Origin: Streptomyces sp. NBC_01262
Lineage (GTDB): Bacteria; Actinomycetota; Actinomycetes; Streptomycetales; Streptomycetaceae
Length of the DNA: 64,000 nt
NCBI RefSeq assembly: GCF_036226365.1
Contig: NZ_CP108462.1
Location: forward strand, 3,824,501 to 3,888,500
Direction of reading: 5' to 3'
Shown piece by piece: positions 43,545 to 53,105 of this stretch. The notes under the pieces were generated by a model. It searched no databases. It worked only from the letters and a program-made list of their open reading frames with translations, and was not told the DNA's origin. Position 1 is the stretch's first letter, and every line of letters starts with the position of its first letter. The translations under genes and the position numbers were made by a program.

Positions 43545-44612
43545 ATGAGCTTCGAGAGCTTCGAGACGCTGGTCCGCGAGGAATTCGCCCCGCGGACGAC
43601 CTACCTGAACACCGCCTCCTCCGGCATCGGCCCCCGCCGCGCCGCCGAGGCCCTGCGGCAGGGCACCGGCCGCTGGGCCGACGGCACCGACAGCTTCGAG
43701 GACAACGAGGCCACCGTGGCCGCGGTCCGCGGGGCCTACGCCCGGCTCACCGGCGTCGCCCCCGAGCGCGTCGCCGTCGGCTCCGCCGTCACCACCCACG
43801 TCGGGCTGATCGCCGCCGGGCTCCCCCGGGGCGCGGAGGTCATCGTCGCCGACGGCGACTTCTCCTCCCTGGTGAACCCCTTCGCCACCCGCCCCGACAT
43901 CACCCTGCGCATCGTCCCCCTGGAGGGCATCGCCGACGCCGTCCGCCCCGGCACCTCTCTGGTCGCCGTCAGCGCCGTCCAGTCCGCCGACGGCCGCGTC
44001 GCCGACCTTCCCTCCATACGGGAGGCCGCCGCCGCCCACGGCGCCCGGGTGCTCCTGGACGCCACCCAGGCAGTCGGCTGGCTCCCGGTGGCCGGCGCCG
44101 CCTACGACTACGTGGTCTGCGGCGGCTACAAATGGCTGCTCTGCCCCCGCGGCGTCTCCTTCCTCACCGTCCGCGAGGGCGCGGACGACTGGGTCTCCCC
44201 GCACTTCGTCGGCTGGTACGCCGCCGAGGACCCCTGGGGCGAGTGCTACGGCCCCATCGCCGAGACCGCGCACTCCGCGCGGCGCTACGACGTCATGCCG
44301 CCCTTCCTCCTCCACCTCGCCGGCGCGGCCTCCCTCTCCCTCATCGAGGAACTCGGCGTCCCCGCGATCGGCGCCCACGACGTGGCCCTCGCCGAACGCT
44401 TCCGCTCCGGCGTCCAACGGCTCGGCCACAAGGCCGTCCCCTCCGGCGCCGCCCCCTCCGCCATCGTCTCCGTCCCCGGCCTGGGCGACGCCGCGGCCGC
44501 TCTCACCGCCGCCGGCATCCGCGTCGCGGCCCGCGCGGGGCACCTGCGGGCCGCCTTCCACCTCTACAACGGCACCGCCGACGTGGACCGGCTCCTGGCC
44601 GCCCTCGCGTAA
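43545..44612 (+). CDS. Aminotransferase class V-fold PLP enzyme
   Basis: 355 aa from the ATG of MSFESFETL; an in-frame ATG at 43509 would add 12 residues that lie against the repeat element. PLP Lys is in VVCGGYKWLLCPRG; the cofactor Asp/Gln in VLLDATQAVGW; N-terminal TYLNTASSGIGPRRAAEAL matches the NifS/isopenicillin-N-epimerase-like class V group. The reaction (desulfurase, transaminase or epimerase) cannot be told from sequence. Followed by a MOSC-domain gene 42 bp downstream; the pair might share a sulfur or molybdenum-cofactor-linked role, but that is speculative. Confidence 0.85.
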   Translation: MSFESFETLVREEFAPRTTYLNTASSGIGPRRAAEALRQGTGRWADGTDSFEDNEATVAAVRGAYARLTGVAPERVAVGSAVTTHVGLIAAGLPRGAEVIVADGDFSSLVNPFATRPDITLRIVPLEGIADAVRPGTSLVAVSAVQSADGRVADLPSIREAAAAHGARVLLDATQAVGWLPVAGAAYDYVVCGGYKWLLCPRGVSFLTVREGADDWVSPHFVGWYAAEDPWGECYGPIAETAHSARRYDVMPPFLLHLAGAASLSLIEELGVPAIGAHDVALAERFRSGVQRLGHKAVPSGAAPSAIVSVPGLGDAAAALTAAGIRVAARAGHLRAAFHLYNGTADVDRLLAALA

Positions 44613-44654
44613 ATCCGCTCGCGGCACCCGCACACAGCCGCCTACCGTCACCGT

Positions 44655-45317
44655 ATGAAGCTGCTGTCCGTGAACGTGGGCCGCCCCCGGGCCAACCCCT
44701 GGAAGACCGGCCCCGACGTCACCGGCATCGACAAACGCCCGGTCGACGGCCCCGTACACGTCACCGCCCCCGGCCCCAAGGGCACCGGCGCCGTCGGCCT
44801 GGCCGGCGACCGCGTGTACGACCTCGCCCATCACGGCGGGACGGACCAGGCGGTCTACGCGTACGCCCGCGAGGACCTCGACGCGTGGCAGCCCGAGCTC
44901 GGCCGCGTCCTCCCGAACGGCGTCTTCGGCGAGAACCTGACCACCGCCGGGCTGGACGTCAACGGCGCCCTGATCGGCGAGCGCTGGCAGATCGGCCGCG
45001 AGGTCGTCCTGGAGGTCACCTGCTCCCGCATCCCCTGCGGCACCTTCCAGGGCTGGCTGGACCGCGGCGGCTGGATCAAACGCTTCACCCAGGCAGCCGT
45101 CCCCGGCGCGTACCTCCGGGTCATCACACCGGGCGAGATCAAAGCAGACGACCCGATCGAAATCATTCACCACCCCAACCACGACGTGACCGTAGCCCTC
45201 CAATTCCGCGCCGTCACCACCGAACCGGACCTCCTCCCCCGCCTCCTCGCCGCCGACGCCCTCCCCGCGGAGGACATGGCCCAGATCCGCAAGCGCCTGA
45301 GCCGACCCGGCCCATAG
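44655..45317 (+). CDS. MOSC domain protein (YiiM-like)
   Basis: 220 aa. MKLLSVNVGRPR opening, GLAGDRVYDLAHHGGTDQAVYAYAREDL and FGENLTTAGLDVNGALIGERW are MOSC signatures, and the conserved Cys sits in CSRIPCGTFQGW. MOSC proteins bind the molybdenum cofactor through this Cys and carry out reductions such as of N-hydroxylated compounds (YiiM of E. coli). The domain is complete, with a short extra C-terminal segment. No Shine-Dalgarno; likely coupled to or leaderless after the aminotransferase gene. Confidence 0.88.
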   Translation: MKLLSVNVGRPRANPWKTGPDVTGIDKRPVDGPVHVTAPGPKGTGAVGLAGDRVYDLAHHGGTDQAVYAYAREDLDAWQPELGRVLPNGVFGENLTTAGLDVNGALIGERWQIGREVVLEVTCSRIPCGTFQGWLDRGGWIKRFTQAAVPGAYLRVITPGEIKADDPIEIIHHPNHDVTVALQFRAVTTEPDLLPRLLAADALPAEDMAQIRKRLSRPGP

Positions 45318-45388
45318 CCCCGCCCGGGGAGCCGCGAGAGGTAGGGGATTCCGGCTGCCGACGCACGACGGCGGGAAGCCACCAGCGA

Positions 45389-45740
45389 ACCGGAGGGCCG
45401 GGGCCGAGGGGTGGGGGATTCCGATCCCGAACGCCACCCTCGCGGGCGCTGCGCTGGCAGCGGGCAGCTGCGCCGGACTCCGTCCGCCGACAACGGACCG
45501 GAGGGCCGGGGCCGGAGGGGCGGGGGATTCCGATCCCAAACGCCACCCTCGCGGGCGCTGCGCTGGCAGCGGGCAGCTGCGCCGGACTCCGTCCGCCGAC
45601 AACGGACCGGAGGGCCGGGGCCGGAGGGGCGGGGGATTCCGACCCTCAACGCCACCCTCGCGGGCGCTGCGCTGGCTTCGAGCGGCTGCGCCGGACTCCG
45701 TCCGTCGGCAACGGACGGGAGGGCCGGGGCCGGAGGGGTG
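45389..45740. repeat. Tandem array of about 109-bp GC-rich units
   Basis: Three full units (starting 45389, 45497, 45606) and part of a fourth (45715), each beginning CCGGAGGGCCGGGGCC, passing through CGCCACCCTCGCGGGCGCTG and ending GCGCCGGACTCCGTCCG. Period 108-109 bp, so units are nearly identical and not codon-phased. The same core (CCTCGCGGGCGC ... GCTGCGCCGGACTCCGTCCG) occurs once near 62528-62607. No gene is supported in this stretch; it fills the gap between the MOSC and SDR genes. Confidence 0.85.
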
Positions 45741-45833
45741 GGGGTCCTGGACGCTCCGCATATTTGTGTGCGGCATGCCGGGTGCTGCGCGGCCGACCCG
45801 TCACGCACGTAAATATGTCGGTCCAGGACCCCC
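45740..45833. repeat. 94-bp interrupted palindrome
   Basis: Outer arms GGGGGTCCTGGAC (45740-45752) and its exact complement (45821-45833); inner arms CATATTTGTGTGCG and CGCACGTAAATATG pair with two mismatches. It directly abuts the tandem array. The 78 bp from there to the SDR start show nothing recognisable. Confidence 0.7.
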
Positions 45834-45911
45834 AGCCCCGCAGGCCCAGGCCCGTCACCACCGCCCGCGCCGTACCCCCACCCACACCTGACGCCGCGTT
45901 AGCCTGCGGCT

Positions 45912-46697
45912 ATGACGACTTCACTCATCACAGGGGCGACCGCAGGCATCGGCGCCGCGTTCGCGCGCCGCCTAGCCGGGGACGGCCACGCGCTCGTGCT
46001 CGTCGCGCGCGACGAAGCGCGGCTGGAGGAGTACGCGTCGGAGCTGCGGGAGCGGTACGCCGTCTCCGTGGAGGTGCTGTCGGCGGACCTGTCGACCGAC
46101 AAGGGCATCGAGGCGGTCGAGACGCGGCTGCGGGACCGGGACCGCCCGGTCGGGCTGCTGGTGAACAACGCCGGCTTCGGCAACCGCGCGCCGTTCGGGG
46201 ACTCCGCGATGGCGGACGAGCTCACGATGGTCAAGGTGCACATCGAGGCCGTGCTGCGCCTGACCGGCGCGGCGGTGGAGGTGATGCGGGAGCGGCGCCG
46301 GGGCTACGTCGTCAATGTCGCCTCGGTGGCGGCCTTCCTGCCGCGCGGGACGTACGGGGCGAGCAAGGCGTGGGTGGTGAGCTTCACCCAGGGCGTGGAC
46401 AAGGAGCTGGCCGGCACGGGCGTACGGCTGCTCGCGCTGTGCCCGGGATTCGTGCGTACGGAGTTCCACGAGCGGGCCGGGATGGACGCGACGGCGATCC
46501 CGGAGTGGGCATGGCTGGACGCCGACAGGGTGGTGGCGGCGGCGATCCGGGATCTGGCCCGGGGGAGGTCGCTGAGCGTCCCGGACGCGCGGTACAAGGC
46601 GGTGGTGACGGCGACGCGGATGGCGCCGAGCGGGCTGTTCGGGCGTTTCTCGACAAAGGCGGGCCGGAAGTACGGCCCCAGGTACCCCCGAGACTAA
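45912..46697 (+). CDS. Short-chain dehydrogenase/reductase (SDR)
   Basis: 261 aa. Rossmann TGATAGIGAAFARRLAG, NNAG in LLVNNAGFGN, catalytic Ser in VNVASVAAFLP and YxxxK in TYGASKAWVVSF. The YGASKA spacing and C-terminal Arg/Lys-rich tail are those of the DltE/YqjQ-type classical SDR group. Substrate unknown. It follows the repeats, with no clear ribosome site (probably leaderless), and stands alone before the SnoaL gene 89 bp later. Confidence 0.9.
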   Translation: MTTSLITGATAGIGAAFARRLAGDGHALVLVARDEARLEEYASELRERYAVSVEVLSADLSTDKGIEAVETRLRDRDRPVGLLVNNAGFGNRAPFGDSAMADELTMVKVHIEAVLRLTGAAVEVMRERRRGYVVNVASVAAFLPRGTYGASKAWVVSFTQGVDKELAGTGVRLLALCPGFVRTEFHERAGMDATAIPEWAWLDADRVVAAAIRDLARGRSLSVPDARYKAVVTATRMAPSGLFGRFSTKAGRKYGPRYPRD

Positions 46698-46786
46698 AAA
46701 AAGCCCTCCCGAAGCCAAACGAACATTCCGACCTAAACTGGTCATCGGGGATCGTTGAGGACCGGGCATGGACCCTTGGAGGCGCC

Positions 46787-47491
46787 ATGACATTCGTCCA
46801 GATCATCGACTGCAAGACGACCAGGTACGACGACATGAACCGGCTCATGGACTCGTGGGTCGAGGCGACGCAGGGCAGGCGGACGGCGACCCACGCGGTG
46901 ATCGCCAAGGACCGGGCGGCGGACGACCACTACGTGGAGATCGTGGAGTTCCCCTCGTACGAGGACGCGATGCGCAACTCCAAGCTCCCGGAGACGGACA
47001 AGATCTTCCAGGAGATGGTGGCGCTCTGCGACGGGATGCCGACCTTCACGGACCTGGACGTGGTCCGTGACGCGCAGCTCAACAAGGACAGCGTCCGCCG
47101 CCTGCTGACGGACGTCATCGGCACGGACAACGCGGCGGCGTTCGGCGAGCTGGTCGCGGCCGACTACCTCGACCACGACATCGGCAACGAGCAGGACACC
47201 CGGGGCGCCGACGGGTTCCGGGAGGAGGCGCTCGGCTACCGCAGGGGCTTCCCGGACTTCAGGTTCACCATCGAGGACCAGGTGGCCGAGGGCGACCGGG
47301 TGGTGACCCGCTGGACCTGGCGCGGGACCAACACGGGGGAGATGCGGGGCATGCCGCCGACCGGGAAGCCGGTCGAGATGGTCGGCACCACGACCTTCCG
47401 GTTCGCGGACGGAAGGATCAAGGAAGGCTGGTGGCACTACGACAACCTGGGCATGCTGCGCCAGCTAGGCGTGGTCCAACTGCCGTCGTGA
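46787..47491 (+). CDS. Two-domain protein: ferredoxin-like N-domain plus SnoaL-like ester cyclase domain
   Basis: 234 aa, GGAGG 5 nt upstream of the ATG. Residues 1-95 (FVQIIDCKTTRYDDMNRLMD ... HYVEIVEFPSYEDAMRNS) resemble a dimeric alpha-beta barrel/ABM-type domain. Residues 100-234 (DVIGTDNAAAFGELVAADYLDHD, GYRRGFPDFRFTIEDQVAEG, MPPTGKPVEMVGTTTFRF) are a SnoaL-like polyketide-cyclase/ester-cyclase fold. The fusion is less usual than either domain alone. No polyketide genes are nearby, so a general small-molecule or stress role is as likely as cyclisation. Confidence 0.8.
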   Translation: MTFVQIIDCKTTRYDDMNRLMDSWVEATQGRRTATHAVIAKDRAADDHYVEIVEFPSYEDAMRNSKLPETDKIFQEMVALCDGMPTFTDLDVVRDAQLNKDSVRRLLTDVIGTDNAAAFGELVAADYLDHDIGNEQDTRGADGFREEALGYRRGFPDFRFTIEDQVAEGDRVVTRWTWRGTNTGEMRGMPPTGKPVEMVGTTTFRFADGRIKEGWWHYDNLGMLRQLGVVQLPS

Positions 47492-47496
47492 CAGCC

Positions 47497-47534
47497 CGAA
47501 GGCCTCCGTTCCCACGCGGGAACGGAGGCCTTCG
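47497..47534. terminator. Bidirectional terminator between SnoaL gene and groEL
   Basis: Perfect 17-bp inverted repeat (47497-47513 with 47518-47534, 4-nt loop ACGC), located between convergent stops. Confidence 0.85.
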
Positions 47535-47564
47535 TCGTAAGGGCTACGCGCTACGCGCGACGCC

Positions 47565-49190
<1,626 letters not shown>

Positions 49191-49231
49191 ACCGGCGGAA
49201 TACCTCGTCGTCTTTTTGGGTCTTCGACAAA

Positions 49232-49282
49232 GACCACGCCCCGGGCGCCCGGTCGGTTGACGCGGATGCCCGGGGCGTGGTC
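49232..49282 (-). other. Hairpin between groES and groEL
   Basis: Perfect 15-bp arms (49232-49246 with 49268-49282), 21-nt loop, in the groES-groEL gap. May act as a partial terminator, processing site or 3' stabiliser of groES mRNA. A CAAAAAGACG tract follows on the minus strand. Confidence 0.6.
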
Positions 49283-49315
49283 ACTGCTGTTCCGGAAGTT
49301 CTGGGAATTCCCGGA

Positions 49316-49624
49316 TTACTTCTCGACGATCGCGAGGACGTCGCGGGCCGAGAGGACGAGGTACTCCTCGCCGTTGTACTTGACCTCGGTGCCGCCGTAC
49401 TTGCTGTACAGCACGACGTCGCCGACGGACACGTCGAGCGGCAGGCGCTGACCGTCCTCGAAACGGCCCGGGCCCACAGCCAGGACGACGCCCTCCTGGG
49501 GCTTCTCCTTGGCGGTGTCCGGGATGACCAGGCCGGAGGCCGTGGTCTGCTCGGCGTCGAGCGGCTGGACCACAATGCGGTCCTCAAGCGGCTTGATGGC
49601 AACCTTGGTGCTGGCGGTCGTCAC
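49316..49624 (-). CDS. groES: Co-chaperonin GroES
   Basis: 102 aa, GTG start with GGGGAGG upstream, TAA stop (rare in this genome). VAIKPLEDRIVVQPLDAEQTTASGLVIPDTAKEKPQEG is the GroES roof and mobile loop; LYSKYGGTEVKYNGEEYLVL and DVLAIVEK complete it. Caps the GroEL ring. First gene of the operon, 125 bp before groEL, under two CIRCE elements. Confidence 0.98.
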   Translation of the reverse strand: MTTASTKVAIKPLEDRIVVQPLDAEQTTASGLVIPDTAKEKPQEGVVLAVGPGRFEDGQRLPLDVSVGDVVLYSKYGGTEVKYNGEEYLVLSARDVLAIVEK

Positions 49625-49725
49625 GATCCGACCTCCCCCTTCAAAGGGCTCACGGGAGTGTCTGTATGGGGTGGCGACCTGGTAGGCCCGTCGTCGCGGG
49701 TGCCGGACCTGCCCGTCGCTGTGTT

Positions 49726-49752
49726 CTGGCACTCGGCAGTGCTGAGTGCCAG
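49726..49752 (-). promoter_or_regulatory. CIRCE element 1 (HrcA operator)
   Basis: CTGGCACTC-N9-GAGTGCCAG, perfectly symmetrical, about 100 bp upstream of groES. Confidence 0.9.
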
Positions 49753-49771
49753 ATCCGAGACTAGGACGGAC

Positions 49772-49798
49772 TTAGCACTCGGTCAAGCGGAGTGCCAA
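49772..49798 (-). promoter_or_regulatory. CIRCE element 2 (HrcA operator)
   Basis: TTAGCACTC-N9-GAGTGCCAA, one base from the classical CIRCE consensus. Paired CIRCE sites are known before Streptomyces groESL operons. Confidence 0.92.
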
Positions 49799-49921
49799 TG
49801 TCGCGCCGTGGCGCGACCGCGTTCCGCAGGTCTCGGTTCGGACAACGCCGGGTCGGATCCCATGGTTCCGCGGGGCAGCCTCCTCGCGTAGCCGATGGAA
49901 CCGCCTTGCGACAATGGACAT

Positions 49922-51103
49922 GTGGACCCTGACTCCTTCTCCGCCCTGCTGACCTCCGAGGGGCAGGCCCTGCTCGCCTCCCTGCGGGACTACGACCCGG
50001 GCCAGGAGCTGGCCGTGGCGACCCGGCTGCGCCGTGAGCACCCGGCGGGGCTGGTGTCGGCCGCCCTGGCGCAGGCGCGGCTGCGGCAGCGGGCGGTGGC
50101 GAAGTTCGGCGAGGACGCGTACCGGATGTACTTCACGCCGAACGGGGTCGAGCAGGCGACGCGGACGTCCGTCGCGGCGTACCGGGCGGGCCGGTTCACG
50201 GCGCTCGGCGTGCGCGGGGTGGCCGATCTGTGCTGCGGGATCGGCGGGGACGCGATCGCGCTGGCGCGGGCGGGGGTAGAGGTGCTGGCGGTGGACCGCG
50301 ATCCGCTGACCTGCGCGGTGGCGAAGGCCAACGCGGAGGCGCTGGGGCTGGACGCGCTGATCGAGGTGCGGTGCGCGGATGTGGCCGAGGTGGACACCGG
50401 GGCGTACGACGCGGTCTTCGTGGACCCGGCGCGGCGGGGCGGGCGGGGCCGGATCTTCGACCCGGAGGCGTATTCGCCGCCCCTGTCGTGGGCGGTGGGG
50501 GCCGCGCGCAAGGCGCCGTTCGCCGCGCTGAAGATCGCGCCCGGGGTGCCGCACGAGGCGGTGCCGGCCGAGGCGGAGGCGGAGTGGATCTCGGACGGCG
50601 GCGATGTGAAGGAGGCCGTGCTCTGGTTCGGCACGGAGCCCGGGACGCGGCGGGCCACGCTGCTGCCCGGCGGGATCTCGGTGGTGGGGCGGGGCCTGCC
50701 GGACCCCGCCGTGCGGCCGGTGGGGCGCTGGCTGTACGAGCCGGACGGGGCCGTGATCCGGGCACACCTGGTGGCGGAGGCCGCCGAGGCGGTGGGCGGC
50801 GGGCTGATCGACGAGACGATCGCCTATGTGACGGCCGACGAGCTGCGGCCGGTGCCGTATGCGAGCGCGTACGAGATCACCGATGTGCTGCCGTTCGGCC
50901 TCAAGTCGTTGAAGGCGCTCATGCGCAAGCGGGAGATCGGCGTGGCCGTGATCAAGAAGCGGGGCTCGGCGATCGAGCCGGACGACCTGCGCAGGAAGCT
51001 CAAGCTGTCGGGGCCGAACTCCTGCGTGATCATCCTGACCCGGGTGGCGGGAGCGCCCTCGATGCTCATCGGGCAGCCCGCCGCGGCTACAGCGGCTACA
51101 TGA
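49922..51103 (+). CDS. Class I SAM-dependent methyltransferase with THUMP-like region
   Basis: 393 aa from a GTG. The SAM site is VADLCCGIGGDAIALARAGVEVLAVDRDPL; VFVDPARRGGRGR is an NPPY-like catalytic position; the C-terminal part (DVLPFGLKSLKALMRKREIGV, IKKRGSAIEPDDLRRKL) matches the THUMP-like domain seen in predicted rRNA/tRNA methyltransferases of this group. The -10-like GACAAT (49910-49915) ends 6 nt before the GTG, implying a leaderless mRNA. RNA target not known. Confidence 0.85.
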   Translation: MDPDSFSALLTSEGQALLASLRDYDPGQELAVATRLRREHPAGLVSAALAQARLRQRAVAKFGEDAYRMYFTPNGVEQATRTSVAAYRAGRFTALGVRGVADLCCGIGGDAIALARAGVEVLAVDRDPLTCAVAKANAEALGLDALIEVRCADVAEVDTGAYDAVFVDPARRGGRGRIFDPEAYSPPLSWAVGAARKAPFAALKIAPGVPHEAVPAEAEAEWISDGGDVKEAVLWFGTEPGTRRATLLPGGISVVGRGLPDPAVRPVGRWLYEPDGAVIRAHLVAEAAEAVGGGLIDETIAYVTADELRPVPYASAYEITDVLPFGLKSLKALMRKREIGVAVIKKRGSAIEPDDLRRKLKLSGPNSCVIILTRVAGAPSMLIGQPAAATAAT

Positions 51104-51254
51104 GCCCCAGGCCGGTCACGAGCATCGCGACGACCACGACGAGGGCCCAGCCGAGCGCATGCTCAAGCAGCTTCATGCCGTCGTCACCCGAAGGGCCACC
51201 GGTACGCGCCCGGGGCGCTGCCATTTCCATCATGCGGCGAGCGTAAACGCCCAT
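51096..51254 (-). CDS. Small single-helix membrane protein, unknown
   Basis: Up to 52 aa; several in-frame ATGs (51254, 51233, 51230, 51224) and no clear ribosome site. All share the C-terminal MKLLEHALGWALVVVVAMLVTGL, an amphipathic stretch followed by one transmembrane helix. It overlaps the 3' end of the convergent methyltransferase gene by 8 bp. Reality is supported only by codon composition and the membrane segment. Confidence 0.45.
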   Translation of the reverse strand: MGVYARRMMEMAAPRARTGGPSGDDGMKLLEHALGWALVVVVAMLVTGLGLM

Positions 51255-51285
51255 TTGGCCGATTAGGACCGGAAAGTGACCGAAC

Positions 51286-51564
51286 TCATTCCGCTCCGGT
51301 TTCCGCCCCGAGCGACTCGAAGCGCCAGCGGTGCGGCGGCCGGGCCACCAGTTCGGCGTCCGGCTGCGGCAGTTCCGGCAACTCCGCGTCGTAGGGCGCG
51401 TCCCACCAGGTGATGACCAGCACACGGTCTCCGGGGGCGGTGAAGACCTCCCTGCGCAGGGGCCGCAGGGGCGGTCCCGCGAGCGCCTGCGCATGCGTCC
51501 ATGCGAGGAGTTCGGCGCCCCGCCCGTCGGCGGCGCGGGCCTCCCACATGAGGGCGACGGTCAT
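51286..51564 (-). CDS. Small protein downstream of tsaD, function unknown
   Basis: 92 aa: MTVALMWEARAADGRGAELLAWTH ... REVFTAPGDRVLVITWWDAP. The pattern resembles dimeric alpha-beta barrel (ABM-like) proteins with a C-terminal Pro/Arg-rich tail. Its ATG overlaps the tsaD stop by 4 bp (ATGA), so it belongs to the t6A operon by position, although no t6A role is known for such a protein. Confidence 0.7.
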   Translation of the reverse strand: MTVALMWEARAADGRGAELLAWTHAQALAGPPLRPLRREVFTAPGDRVLVITWWDAPYDAELPELPQPDAELVARPPHRWRFESLGAETGAE

Positions 51565-52598
51565 ACGGAGATCTCGGTGACCTGGAGCGATGAGTCGGCG
51601 CCCAGGTCGAACGAGGAGGCGGGACGGCCGCGGGCGACCATCTCGGCGCCGAGGGCGGCCACCATGGCGCCGTTGTCGGTGCACAGGCCGGGGCGCGGCA
51701 CGCGCAGGACGATGCCGGCCTTGTCGCAGCGTTCCTGGGCCAGCACGCGCAGGCGGGAATTGGCCGCGACGCCGCCGCCGATCATCAGGTGGTCGACGCC
51801 GTTGTCCTTGCACGCGCGCACCGCCTTGCGCGTGAGGACGTCCACGACCGCTTCCTGGAAGGACGCGGCCACATCGGCGACCGGAACGTCCAGGCCCTCG
51901 CGGCGCTTGCCCTCGACCCAGCGGGCGACGGCGGTCTTGAGCCCGGAGAACGAGAAGTCGTAGACGGGGTCATGACCACCGGTCAGCCCGCGCGGGAAGC
52001 GGATCGCGGCCCGGTCGCCGTCACGCGCGTAGCGGTCGATGACCGGCCCGCCGGGGAAGCCGAGGCCGAGGACGCGGGCGACCTTGTCGAACGCCTCGCC
52101 GGCGGCGTCGTCGATGGTGGAGCCGAGGGGGCGGACGTCGGAGGTGATGTCCGGGGCGAGCAGCAGCGAGGAGTGGCCGCCGGAGACCAGCAGGGCCATC
52201 GTCGGCTCGGGCAGCGGCCCGTGTTCGAGCTGGTCGACACAGATGTGCGAGGCGAGGTGGTTGACCCCGTAGAGCGGCTTGCCGAGCGCGTACGCGTACG
52301 CCTTGGCGGCGGAGACGCCGACCAGCAGCGCGCCCGCGAGGCCGGGGCCGGCGGTCACCGCGATGCCGTCGAGGTCGGCGGCGGTGACGCCGGCCTCCTT
52401 CAGGGCGCGCTGGATGGTGGGGACCATCGCCTCCAGGTGCGCGCGGCTGGCGACCTCGGGGACGACGCCGCCGAAGCGGGCGTGCTCGTCCACGCTGGAG
52501 GCGATGGCGTCGGCGAGCAGGGTGTGGCCGCGGACGATGCCGACGCCGGTCTCGTCGCAGGAGGTCTCGATGCCGAGGACGAGTGGCTCGTCAGCCAT
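51561..52598 (-). CDS. tsaD: tRNA N6-adenosine threonylcarbamoyltransferase
   Basis: 345 aa from MADEPLVLGIETSCDETGVGIV. The metal-binding HxxxH is NHLASH, with LVSGGHSSL, STIDDAAGEAFDKVARVLGL and GGGVAANSRLR as in the Kae1/TsaD family. It transfers the threonylcarbamoyl group to A37 of ANN-decoding tRNAs with TsaB and TsaE. A GTG three codons upstream (52607) has AAGGA closer to it and may be the real start. Overlaps rimI at its 5' end and the small 92-aa gene at its 3' end. Confidence 0.97.
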   Translation of the reverse strand: MADEPLVLGIETSCDETGVGIVRGHTLLADAIASSVDEHARFGGVVPEVASRAHLEAMVPTIQRALKEAGVTAADLDGIAVTAGPGLAGALLVGVSAAKAYAYALGKPLYGVNHLASHICVDQLEHGPLPEPTMALLVSGGHSSLLLAPDITSDVRPLGSTIDDAAGEAFDKVARVLGLGFPGGPVIDRYARDGDRAAIRFPRGLTGGHDPVYDFSFSGLKTAVARWVEGKRREGLDVPVADVAASFQEAVVDVLTRKAVRACKDNGVDHLMIGGGVAANSRLRVLAQERCDKAGIVLRVPRPGLCTDNGAMVAALGAEMVARGRPASSFDLGADSSLQVTEISV

Positions 52599-53100
52599 GG
52601 GTGTCACCAATTCCTTGCAGATCCGAGAGGCGCATGACGAGGGCGTCGACATTGCCCGGCTGGTAGTAGCCCTTGCGGAAGCCGATCGGCTCGAAGCCGA
52701 AGCGCTCGTAGAGCCGTTGGGCGCGGATGTTGTCGACGCGCACTTCGAGCAGCACCTCGTGGCACTCGAAGGCGGTGGCCTGGTGCAGCAGTTCGGTCAG
52801 CAGCCGCGCGCCCAGGCCGGTGCCCCACTGGTCGCGGGCGGTCGCGATGGTCTGTACGTCGCCGGTCCCGGCGACGGCCGCGAGCCCGGCGTAGCCGACG
52901 ATCCGCCCGTCGGCCTCGTGCTCCGCGACGACGTAGTGCCGGGTCGCATCCGGGTGCCGGGCCTCGGCCAGCTCGGACCAGAACATGCCGCGCGACCAGG
53001 CGTCGTCCGGGAAGAGCTCGTGCTCCAGCTCCATCACCGGGTCTATGTCCCACCAACGCATCTCGCGCAGTGCCGCCGTCACTTCGGTCACTTCGGTCAC
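52591..53100 (-). CDS. rimI: Ribosomal protein alanine N-acetyltransferase-like GNAT
   Basis: 169 aa if the first GTG (53100, overlapping the tsaB stop as GTGA) is used; two more in-frame GTGs 9 and 18 bp downstream are equally possible because of a 9-bp tandem repeat. GNAT core: REMRWWDIDPVMELEHELFPDDAWS, acetyl-CoA loop ARDQWGTGLGARLL, and NIRAQRLYERFGFEPIGFRKGYY. The tsaB-rimI-tsaD order is the usual actinobacterial arrangement. Acetylation of S18 is the family function; target here is inferred. Confidence 0.92.
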   Translation of the reverse strand: MTEVTEVTAALREMRWWDIDPVMELEHELFPDDAWSRGMFWSELAEARHPDATRHYVVAEHEADGRIVGYAGLAAVAGTGDVQTIATARDQWGTGLGARLLTELLHQATAFECHEVLLEVRVDNIRAQRLYERFGFEPIGFRKGYYQPGNVDALVMRLSDLQGIGDTHG

Positions 53101-53105
53101 TTCGG
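53080..53105 (-). repeat. Nonamer repeat at the tsaB/rimI junction
   Basis: CACTTCGGT repeated (53080-53088, 53089-53097, then CACTTCGG at 53098-53105). On the sense strand each unit is GTGACCGAA-like, offering three successive GTG starts and TGA trinucleotides. Confidence 0.8.

Noticed and set aside
45318..45911. Coding sequence through the tandem repeats
   Set aside because: Units of 108-109 bp are not codon-phased and the open frames change character at each unit; this is a repeat, not a gene.
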